A stretch of 64,000 nucleotides of DNA from Apostichopus japonicus (lineage: Eukaryota; Echinodermata; Holothuroidea; Aspidochirotida; Stichopodidae): contig NC_092582.1 in NCBI RefSeq assembly GCF_037975245.1, positions 4,248,501 through 4,312,500 on the forward strand. Reading direction: 5' to 3'. Both the position numbers and the translations under genes were made by a program. Position 1 is the first letter of the stretch, and every line of letters starts with the position of its first letter. The notes beneath the pieces are model-generated. The model was not told the origin of the DNA, did no database searches, and was given only the letters and a program-made list of their open reading frames with translations. Shown here in pieces: positions 48,201-64,000 of this stretch.

Positions 48201-51200
48201 AGAATGTCACCAATTTTCAAGCTAAGTAGATAAGAATGCATATGTAGGGGAGACAGGTAAGGGAGGAATGAAGTAAAGTCAAAATAAACCTTTATTTTAA
48301 GATTAAGAATGGCTATAATATTTATAAGGAGTTGTCTTCAGTTGACTAATCCCCCATCTTGTTTCCATGAATAGAAGGTATTGTTCTTACAGACTGCTGC
48401 AGACAAGCAAACAAACAAGCCAATGTGTGATGCAGTGTTACATGATCACTGCTTTCAAATTAACAGCCAAGGATCAGCCTGACTAAGAAGGTTACATAAA
48501 GGCCTCTCATTAAATACAAACTATCAAAATATATTGCAAAAAACAAAAACTTAGAAAATCATATTTATCAAAGAAATAAATCAATACTATGAGAAAGATC
48601 CAAATTTGGTCTACAGTACTTCAACAAGGTTGTTTACACTACATTTGATGTAAGAAATTGTGCATTACCATACTCATGGGGGATATGAGTGTTCATGAGT
48701 CCGAGGTTCCAGCATTCTTCAATAATGTCCGAAGGATACTGCGACACAAAGGGGAAAAAAACAACAAGAAAGTTCTCTATTAAAATGCTAACAGAAAATT
48801 TATTGATGCCACTGCTTGATGTAGAGATGCACCTGCACTTAAAAACAAACAGATAAAATTATTATTTGAACCCACAAATAATTTAAAGCCTAAGTTTCAA
48901 ACTTGTTTGTAACAGCCCTTGGGAGCTTTCCTCAGCTATGTCGCAGGTGCCTTACATACAATATTTCACATGAATTTCAATTGCAGACAATTCAGAACTT
49001 CTTGTCCTTTCCTTGACAACAGAGAAACATGCGATTGGGTTTCGTACGAGTACTAAATCTATGTGTTGTGTGCATCAATGTTAGGTTCCTAATAGTTTAG
49101 GAAGAGACACGAATATTGAGTAAGCAATTATCTATCTTGATACATTATCTCTGAATGCCAGAAAGATCACTGAAATTTTCCCTTACCTTATGAGCAAATA
49201 AGTACTCCTGAAGACTGAAGAGTTTGGAACTTTTCTTTGGACATGATACTGTATCTTTTACCTTGCAGTGCAAACATTCCTGTCTTTTATCTTGCTACAT
49301 TGAGCATATAACAACTTAGAAGATAATAAAGCCTCCCCCCTCCCCCCCCCAAAAAAAAAAAGAAAAAGAAAAAAAAAGGTTGTTTTAGGCACACAATTTA
49401 AAGTGCAGTTTTCACCCGATGTTTGAAATCTAACCATGTACAAATAAAGTTATGTACAAACAAACATATAAAACACACTGCTTTGAAAACATCTAAAGGT
49501 TACCTTTCTGTGATACCTTTGACCAGGGAGTTGTCATGGAACAACTCCCTGCTTTGACTCACCTCTCCAGTTTTGTCATAATGTGCTGCTTTTGGAATAA
49601 TTTTATCTTCAACAAACTTAGCAGCCAATTCTTTGTACTCTTGCTGTTCTGGTGAAATATCTGTAGAGAAGGGAAGTCAACAATTCTCCTATAAATGGGA
49701 TGACTGACATTTCCAAAACAATTGATTCTCAGAGACAAGTTTGCATTAATGCATTATAATTATTTTTTTGCATATGGTATTATACTGTACTTCATTGCAC
49801 TTAAACTATGTACCTTCTTTCATACACACCAAATTCAGGAATATTTCATAACTGAGCATTGCTGAACAATATTTTATTTGTTAGCAATATTTTAACCTTT
49901 GCTACCACTGCCATATATATTCATATTTTGGTCATATTGATATCTCTTCACCTGATACTGTGTGTACTGTAGTTAATTAAATATTTAAGTAAACCACAAA
50001 CTTTACTCAGGTTTTGTAAGATGACAGTAGTCAGTACGACTAAAGGTAAATATTTTGTTTTGCCTTGATTCAAAATATTGAGAAAGGATTGTTGATCTAG
50101 ATACTTATGTAATTTAATATAATTTATATACCTTAAGAGTACTATTAAGCTATGCTTACCAGTACAAATCTTTCCTAAATAGTGCTTTATATGCACAACT
50201 TGATGTTGACAAATGCAGCAATTGTAATTAAAGGGTGACTCATAGTACAAATTTTTAATTTGATATGTTGTAGACCAGGGAAGGGCAACCTACGGCCCAC
50301 AGGCCATATGCGGCCCGCCAGTGATTTTTTTGCAGTCGGTGAGATGTCTCAAGAAAGAAAGAAATATTTTACATCATCACAAAAAACGAGCTAGCCGCTT
50401 AGAATTTATCGGCACTAATGATGCTGTCAGGAAGGCCGATTATCCTCATTAATTATCAACTGTACTGTATTGACATTATGTTTTTGTGAATACAGATTAA
50501 GTACACACACCTGTTGCTTGAAAGTACTCGGTATCAAAGGTTTGAAACCAACAGCAGGTCATTTGGTTAGGTGCGGCCCAGTCAAGTTTTCACGCCTTTT
50601 ATCTGGCCCATTCATTCGAAAAGGTTGCCCACCCCTGTTGTAGACCTATAAAACTAAAGTCTAATACCACTACAGGTTGGATTTTCATAACCCTTTGAAT
50701 TTTTGAGAAACAACCCTTGGCAAGTGAGGGTCATCAACTTAAGTGACTGGACTATGAAGCCTAATACACAGACCATTTGGTCAGTTCCTCGGATGCAACA
50801 CAAATCTCAATGGGAAAACAAATGACAAATGTTTTCATTTTTGCACGACAAATTTGTCTCAGACAACCGGTGATGAATGTTGTCATCCCATGGTGATCTC
50901 TTGTTAACATTAAGTACAAAGAGGTTGTTTTGGTTTTAAGTTATTAGAAATTATACTGTAAAACAAAGGATTAACGAAACCATTCAGGGCTGCACTGAGG
51001 AGCCAACATCATCAACTCTAGTTGAAGGAGCACACCAGAGTTTTAGAATATTTTTAAAGGTGTGAATATCTTGAAAACCTCAATAGCTGTATAAATATAT
51101 TACTAGCGCTCAAATATTGTACATCTTTCTAAACATATCAATCAATACTAACATTTCTGCTTAAAGTCACCCTTTAAAGATCACCAGTAACTGTTTAACT

Positions 51201-52656
51201 GTGAGCTCCGAATCCATTTCTATTAATGAACTAAATACTAATAAATGAAGAAATGGCAAGAAACTCACTGAAATTGATGCCATCTGTTTGACCACCAAGT
51301 TGAGAAGAGACACCAGGCACAGAGGATTTGTAACGAGCACCGGATCCAATCAGCGCCTAAAATAAAATTTAACCTATTAACCAATTAATACTTGTATGTT
51401 GAATTTTGGGGGAAATATTCAACATATTGTGCTATAAAGGGCCTCTGAATTTGAATTACCTGTAGATAGATATCACAGTTTACAATACACAGCTGATATG
51501 AGAAAAATTGTCCACAAATGTCTGCATAAAGTTAAGTCAAACTGTTATAAAACTCTCTCTAGTTTCAAGTGGCATCCAGGGGGGGGGGGGGGGGGGGGCT
51601 AGGAGGAGGACTTTACTTTTATGATTTTGTGTGTAAGTCTATGGGACAATTATTTGGAGTATGCTACCCTAACTTAAGACAGCCTTGACCAGCGCAACTA
51701 ACGCAAATGCTAGAATTTTACCATATTATCTGACTCACATCTAGGTCTACAGGAAAGACAAATGAGACCTATCAACAGCTTCGTAATTTCTGAAAATATG
51801 TTACATTCTAATCAACCACAGCAAAAAGCCCAAATGACATTGTTTGACGGCAATGTGTATAGCCGGCGGAGTGTATAGCCTACGGCAGAGTGTATAGCCT
51901 AGTGGTTAACGCCGGCGTCTCCCAGTCATGAGATCCCCGGTTCGATTCCCGCCGACAGCAATGTGTGTCGTCTGGCAAGGGGGTTGTTCAATAACAACTT
52001 CCCGACATTGACGTTAAATGGATGTGTGCCGAGAGATTGGCTTCGGTCAGCTTGCAAGTCTATAAGCCTCCATGGCTTCTTTCGCGAGTTCCTGCTTGCG
52101 GGAAGATCACACATACATACATACATACATACATACATACATACATACATACATACATACATACATACATACATACATACATACATACATACATACAATG
52201 TTTCTGCAATGTCAAATTTTATTCAGTGGGCAATACCAATTTAACAGTACCTGTACTGTAGCTAGTATGACATGACTGGTCCTAACCCTACACTAAATGT
52301 CCATGCATGTTACATTGGCCCAAGGCTAATTAGGAATAGCATATAACTTTTGTAATACGGGCAACAGTTACCTTGGCTACTACCTTAGTATCTGCCTGAG
52401 TTAGGTCTAGGGTCCAAAAGTTACACTACTACTGACTGGGGGCCCATTTCTTATTACAAAGAATAGGTCGGTGACTAGCCTACATTGCGTCGTTAGGATT
52501 ACAGTGGCGATACGGGTATGTTGTGACGTTGGGTATGCTAGTTAGGCTACTTTTAGTTTTAGGTAACCGTCCCCTCAAGTCAAACAAATGCTGATTTTGA
52601 CAAACGAAAATTCAAACCTGTGCTGCACGTCTCATGGTGTTTAACTTGAGAGCCAT
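39211..52656 (-). CDS. ACADM: Medium-chain acyl-CoA dehydrogenase, mitochondrial, complete
   Basis: Eleven exons, right to left: 52618-52656, 51269-51356, 49563-49660, 48669-48738, 47531-47631, 46580-46660, 45807-46052, 44980-45120, 44121-44216, 41223-41471 and 39211-39291. They join in frame into 429 residues (human about 421). The enzyme is a mitochondrial-matrix FAD protein that makes the trans-2-enoyl-CoA in the first step of beta-oxidation and passes electrons to ETF. The Arg- and Ser-containing N-terminus fits an import peptide. The catalytic base is E406 in [10 protein letters not shown], equivalent to mature human Glu376. Flavin and substrate segments [14 protein letters not shown] and [12 protein letters not shown] are intact. 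Length, motif order and the [15 protein letters not shown] segment favour the medium-chain over the short-chain enzyme. Introns hold several repeat arrays. Confidence 0.96.
39815..39868. repeat. 54-bp near-perfect palindrome
   Basis: Two 27-base arms meet without a spacer and pair at 25 of 27 positions; mismatches are 39822/39861 and 39837/39846. The left arm reads AAATATCACCATCTATCCTT and on, and the right arm mirrors it. It could extrude as a cruciform or fold as an RNA hairpin in the ACADM intron. Confidence 0.9.
39943..41060. repeat. 48-bp minisatellite, about 23 units
   Basis: The unit is TTGGTGTTCTATTCACCAAA then CCTACACATCTCTCCTACAG and TGTACATA. Period 48 is exact over most of the array. 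Two main variants (CTTCAA or CTACAC in the middle) alternate in a dimeric then trimeric pattern. Because 48 is a multiple of three, it sustains a 403-codon open frame on the plus strand, which is not taken as a gene. Confidence 0.95.
41223..41471 (-). CDS. ACADM: ACADM exon 10: C-terminal helical domain
   Basis: Acceptor AG is at 41472-41473 and donor GTTGGT at 41217-41222. [40 protein letters not shown] and [14 protein letters not shown] are family hallmarks (dimer and FAD contacts). The exon is GC-richer than its introns. Confidence 0.97.
44121..44216 (-). CDS. ACADM: ACADM exon 9
   Basis: Acceptor AG is at 44217-44218 and donor GTAAAC at 44115-44120. [20 protein letters not shown] then [12 protein letters not shown] includes the FGK adenine-nucleotide contact of the C-terminal helical domain. 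Confidence 0.96.
44980..45120 (-). CDS. ACADM: ACADM exon 8
   Basis: Acceptor AG is at 45121-45122 and donor GTAAGT at 44974-44979. [20 protein letters not shown] then [20 protein letters not shown] contains the MGQRASDT motif of acyl-CoA dehydrogenases. Confidence 0.96.
45185..45745. repeat. About 30-bp minisatellite in ACADM intron 7
   Basis: Roughly 18 degenerate units of GACAATGCAACCATTGTTGT followed by TCTTGACTAAT. Each unit holds a small palindrome (AACCATTGTT). It lies between exons 7 and 8, ending about 60 bases from the exon 7 donor. Confidence 0.85.
45807..46052 (-). CDS. ACADM: ACADM exon 7: FAD-binding beta domain
   Basis: Acceptor AG is at 46053-46054 and donor GTGGGT at 45801-45806. 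[16 protein letters not shown] and [18 protein letters not shown] line the flavin, and [19 protein letters not shown] follows. This is the longest block of near-identity to the family. Confidence 0.97.
46580..46660 (-). CDS. ACADM: ACADM exon 6
   Basis: Acceptor AG is at 46661-46662 and donor GTAAGT at 46574-46579. It encodes [20 protein letters not shown] plus MEAPLMC, matching the segment before the beta domain. Confidence 0.95.
46959..47259 (-). mobile_element. Dispersed element D2: short relative of D1 with two 48-bp units
   Basis: Flanked by 30-base direct repeats (TTTGGTCTTCCAAACAGCAG at 46959, TTTGGTTATCCAAACAGAAA at 47230). Inside are TGTAGCAAAATAACAATGAC, two copies of the 48-bp unit in reverse orientation, and TTTTACCTATTTGGAGG. 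These match D1 parts in mirrored order. It lies in ACADM intron 5. Confidence 0.7.
47531..47631 (-). CDS. ACADM: ACADM exon 5
   Basis: Acceptor AG is at 47632-47633 and donor GTAAAT at 47525-47530. [20 protein letters not shown] then [14 protein letters not shown] is the glycine-rich turn and helix of the N-terminal domain. Confidence 0.95.
48669..48738 (-). CDS. ACADM: ACADM exon 4
   Basis: Acceptor AG is at 48739-48740 and donor GTAATG at 48663-48668. It encodes [20 protein letters not shown] plus [13 protein letters not shown] is identical to the mammalian segment. Confidence 0.95.
49524..49551. promoter_or_regulatory. Perfect 11-bp hairpin next to the ACADM exon 3 splice donor
   Basis: CAGGGAGTTGT at 49524-49534 and ACAACTCCCTG at 49541-49551 are exact complements around a six-base loop. 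In the transcript it begins five bases after the GTGAGT donor (49557-49562). A regulatory effect on splicing is inference; the structure itself is directly visible. Confidence 0.65.
49563..49660 (-). CDS. ACADM: ACADM exon 3: N-terminal helical domain
   Basis: Acceptor AG is at 49661-49662 and donor GTGAGT at 49557-49562. [20 protein letters not shown] is followed by [12 protein letters not shown], the conserved start of the mature enzyme. A perfect 11-bp hairpin begins five bases beyond the donor. Confidence 0.95.
50268..50645. mobile_element. hAT-type non-autonomous transposon with 8-bp target-site duplication
   Basis: Element 50276-50637 (362 bp) is flanked by identical 8-bp copies of TTGTAGAC (50268-50275, 50638-50645). 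Terminal inverted repeats are CAGGGAAGGGCAACCT and, inverted at the right end, CAGGGGTGGGCAACCT (14 of 16). The 8-bp duplication and CAGGG ends are hAT hallmarks. No transposase remains. It lies in ACADM intron 2. Confidence 0.92.
51269..51356 (-). CDS. ACADM: ACADM exon 2: rest of targeting region
   Basis: Acceptor AG is at 51357-51358 and donor GTGAGT at 51263-51268. It encodes [20 protein letters not shown] and GGQTDGINF, rich in Ser, Gly and Arg and poorly conserved, as expected around the processing site. Confidence 0.85.
51579..51598. repeat. 20-base G homopolymer
   Basis: Uninterrupted run of 20 G on the plus strand in ACADM intron 1. It may be a site of length error in the assembly. 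Confidence 0.9.
51855..52197 (+). mobile_element. tRNA-derived SINE with (ACAT)n tail
   Basis: A-box TAGCCTAGTGGTTAACG and B-box GGTTCGATTCC are spaced as in a tRNA. A body of about 150 bases follows (CTGGCAAGGGGGTTGTTCAA and on), then about 22 ACAT units at 52110-52197. The 5' end shows TGTATAGCC three times in a row (near 51855, 51872, 51891), so the head is partly triplicated. It lies in ACADM intron 1, antisense to the gene. Confidence 0.82.
52618..52656 (-). CDS. ACADM: ACADM exon 1: start codon and import peptide
   Basis: ATG at 52654-52656 gives [13 protein letters not shown] before donor GTTTGA. The short basic peptide is typical of a mitochondrial targeting sequence. The second ATG, seven codons later, is a possible alternative start. 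Confidence 0.82.
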
Positions 52657-54740
52657 TATGTAGTTTGCGAGGTGGTAAAGAAAATGTGGCCCTAGTTAGT
52701 CTATGTTCACTGCGACCTTTCCTGTAGTATAGTGCTGGTACAGTGGTAACGTGCAGTTGTGTATATGTTCTCTGTACTGTACACATGCCTAGTATATTAC
52801 TTATTAGATGTGCACTACTTTTGGCTTTTTACATAACAAAGTAAACACGTACAGTGCGCGTATGTGAAATGTGCAGGTCGGTTTGCGGTCATCAGTAGTG
52901 TAATTCTAATGGTGGTAAGTGTTTATTGCTCAGCAGGGAATTAACGCGTCGCAATCAAGCTATAAATAAACACATATCAATTTTTTTCCAGATTTCATCA
53001 AGAAAACCATTGACAGAAATTTTCTCACACACTAGCCAGACTAATACACGAATGTTCTTCAATAAACAAAGCGTGTTACATTTACCAGTGAGCTGCTCCC
53101 TGGTTAGAGTAAGCAAGTGGAAGGAAGTAGTAGGTTACTTCAATGACACAGCTAGGGTCGCTGCTTGGCCCTTTCGTAAAATTACTGATATGAAATATCT
53201 ATTATTATCTATATCCTTTCTATTTGACAGTGATCACAGTCGTAGTGTCGCTGCAAGGGGTCGGAAGCTCATCGGCCAGTTTGGGCTTCGTGCCCAGGTT
53301 CCGTCTTGGGAGACATTTCATTAAGTTGATTACAGACGTCAATAATCTACCCTGGAATAAACATGTTGGAATGTTTATAGTTTATATTGCATTACAACAG
53401 TATTATGTTCACGTGAAGCCACAAGCCCAAGCATTCAAAATAGGGGAAGCGGGAGAAGGGGGGGGGGGGGTCTTGCACCGCCAGAAATTGTTTTCCATCG
53501 GGTCCTAGCATGAAACGGTTGTCAGGAAAATCATGACATTTTGGGGGAACTTTGTCGCATATGGTTAATTGGTTGGTCAAAATATCCGAATTTATAGCTG
53601 GGATGAATATATTTATTTGGGAGATATGAATGAATATTGAAGGTGGTATGAAACCTAATTCAATACCTTGTTTCACATTTCATTTAACTTATCATGAATA
53701 TTGGGGGAGGCGCAGCAAGCATCTAGACACACAAAAGAAGTGAGGGATGGGTCAAGGTTGTGATTGATTTATTTCCACATAATAATGAATACAATAGTGA
53801 ATAATTAAATTACATGGAGGAGGACTGGTTGAATAAAGGACGAACGTTGGAAGAACGCCTTGACTGTTTATAATTCAAGTAAAAATGCTTGCGTGGCGTC
53901 CATCCAGCTAGAGTTACTTTTGAAAGTTGGCTGGGCCCGTTATGATCGAGCACCCCCCCCCCCCTCAATCCCGGCTGGTAATTACTGTTGTCAAATTTCG
54001 GTTCTAGTCATTGCAACCCTCCTACTGTTCGATTTGCAGTAACTGTTATCGTACACTTAGTTGCAGCATGAACTAATCAATCTAAAAATTCGTAAATGGG
54101 AAGTTTCTTCCTTACATTTGTCTTCACGACCAAAGACAGTGCATACGGGCTACTGATAACTGAATGTAGTTCATGGCCGGGCACTCAACTTTTGTAACTA
54201 GTTCAAATGATCAAGCAAAGCAGTGCCCCCCCCCCCCACCCCAGTTGGAGAATCGTGGGTTTGGGTCCATCTAGTCTTTTCTGAAAGTTGGCAGGGTGGA
54301 CGGCTATTACCTCCACCCCCTTTTTCTATGCCAGACTGGTAACAAGCTGTATAATAATGTATGTTGGACTTGTTCCTGATTTTTAAATAAACTAGGACAG
54401 ATAACTGACCTGTTGTGACAAATTTTCAGCTCTGCCAACCCTGCTAGTTATAGACCATCTAAGTGTTTAGTATACAGGATCGCTTTTGTCAAATCGTAGA
54501 ATAAATTCAAAGCTTAACAACATGGTGGACACAAACATAACTCAAAGGTGAACAGATCTGTTTTCTCTCATGCACTTTATGCACAACCGAAGAGCTATTG
54601 ATAACCAACACCATTAGTTGTATACATGGCTTTGTATCCCCCCACCGGCTGCCCCCTCCCATTATAGCCTTGTCGATCTACTCTTAAGCATTTTGACTGA
54701 CACAACTTGAAAGACGAGAACACATGTGGATCATACACTT
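52657..54740. other. Intergenic region between ACADM start and DDX39B 3' end
   Basis: It holds the ACADM promoter, which shows no identifiable core element. Two diverged blocks (about 53880-54060 and 54260-54480) share GAAAGTTGGC..GGG and GCC..ACTGGTAA motifs and a C homopolymer, suggesting an old local duplication. Open frames here on the plus strand are not recognisable. Confidence 0.55.
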
Positions 54741-54747
54741 TAAAACA

Positions 54748-54753
54748 TTTATT
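54748..54753 (-). terminator. DDX39B: Candidate DDX39B polyadenylation signal
   Basis: AATAAA on the minus strand, about 1.2 kb beyond the stop codon and without any intervening gene. Another AATAAA near 55567 would give a shorter 3' UTR. Neither is proven. Confidence 0.35.
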
Positions 54754-55945
54754 CAAATCCAACTAAGCTATAAAAACGTACAAACGTACAAGGGAATGCT
54801 ACCAACAAAGGAAGAGCCATTACGCCCCTGCTACTAACTTGTGAAATGAAAGTAGGATAGAAAACAAACTGAATAAATTCAGAACATAAAATTCAGTCTA
54901 AAGAGTGAAAATGAAGACCCAAAACCTCTGTTCAAAAAAATTCTTCCCAAACCAGCATGATGAAACATTGTCATGTGGAATATTAATGTTTCATGGGCGG
55001 TACGACGAATGCGCCTAAATTGAATTATGTACAGTATGAAGGAAAGATACAACTAGGTATTACTAACAATACCAATAGCCAGCTTGTTTTTCTTACCTTC
55101 AATATATATAAAACAGTTAAGGATTGGTTCAATCATTTACATGCAGTGAGTTTGTGAAGTGAACATCTGATATATTTTCTTAAGCATTATTCCATCAAAA
55201 TCAAGAAACCTCACATATTGAAAGCTTTAACACTTCACACAAAGAAAATACATTTCATTATGGCTGAGAATGAGGACTTCCAAAACATGAAAAATGTTGC
55301 TTTTGTTCCTTCCTGGCAAATTCAATGTTAACAGACCTTTGAATCATGACATTTAGTTAGAAGTATTCTTAATCTGCATAGAATAATTTCTCTGGTAACC
55401 GCATCACATGATGCTATGCAAAATATGTTGCAACATGCTATACAAGTGCAAGGATGTACGACATGTTTTTCTAGACATAAACCATAGTATTTGATAAAAG
55501 AAAATTCTTTGCCTTCACTTAACAGCTGGACAAATACATAATTGAACTATGACCCAAAAGTGATTATTTTATTTCCATTTACAGATGCCTAACAAAACAC
55601 TGGAACCCATTTTGAAAGTGTACAACTCCAAACACAGAGATTTAACTCAGTCTAAATAATGAAGACACAAGGACTCCCTACAGACATGAAGGAGGTCTCT
55701 TTCCTTTAATTGTCATGGTGATTTCTTTCACAGGAAAAATGTGATCTTTGGCTAGATTTATTTTCCAGTTGATATGTACACTTGAAGATTAATTTCTGAT
55801 TTACACAGCTTTCAACGGTGACCAATGCGAAAGGATTATCCAGATTTTCCACGTCTCTGGTGCCAGCGATTCTCACTTTTGCTTTGTTCCTACGAGAGAC
55901 TTCGGCGTTCTTCCATATTTACAGTCAACGGTCATTTCCAATCGT

Positions 55946-64000
<8,055 letters not shown>

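Noticed and set aside
51890-51965. Functional tRNA gene
   Set aside because: A and B boxes are present but the acceptor stem does not close and a SINE body with ACAT tail follows.
52926-53324. 132-codon plus-strand frame upstream of ACADM
   Set aside because: No family resemblance and an overlapping equally long frame exists; probably chance.

Overview
This window is nuclear DNA of an animal. Every gene is split by GT-AG introns, the proteins are metazoan, and the non-coding DNA is AT-rich with SINE-like copies, DNA-transposon derivatives, minisatellites and long homopolymers. The gene set and repeat style suggest an invertebrate deuterostome, possibly an echinoderm, but the species assignment is inference. 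There are no operons, CRISPR arrays or prokaryotic features.

Layout from left to right. (1) 634-19042, minus strand: nine exons of a pappalysin (PAPP-A-like secreted zinc protease), running off the left edge and with a 10.2 kb first intron full of repeats. (2) 19043-27010: an 8 kb divergent intergenic region. (3) 27011-29853, plus strand: a compact four-exon LIM-homeobox gene of the Lhx6/Lhx8/Arrowhead class. (4) 29854-39210: a convergent intergenic region with an 0.84 kb element bearing inverted terminal repeats. (5) 39211-52656, minus strand: a complete eleven-exon medium-chain acyl-CoA dehydrogenase gene (ACADM) whose introns hold a 48-bp minisatellite, a 30-bp minisatellite, a hAT-type element with its target-site duplication, and a tRNA-derived SINE with an (ACAT)n tail. 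(6) 55946-64000, minus strand: the last nine exons of the DECD-box RNA helicase UAP56/DDX39B; its first coding exons lie beyond the right edge.

The four genes do not form one pathway. They are a secreted protease of the IGF-binding-protein-cleaving family, a developmental transcription factor, a mitochondrial fatty-acid oxidation enzyme and an mRNA export/splicing helicase. Their linkage is the most interesting feature. The human relatives lie at 9q33 (PAPPA, LHX6), 1p31 (LHX8, ACADM), 1q25 (PAPPA2), 6p21 (DDX39B) and 19p13 (DDX39A), the four regions of the MHC paralogon. The window may therefore preserve a piece of the pre-duplication linkage group.

All exon boundaries were read by eye. They use GT/AG sites that keep the reading frame at every junction and match the known family order. 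Untranslated regions and promoters could not be fixed from sequence alone.
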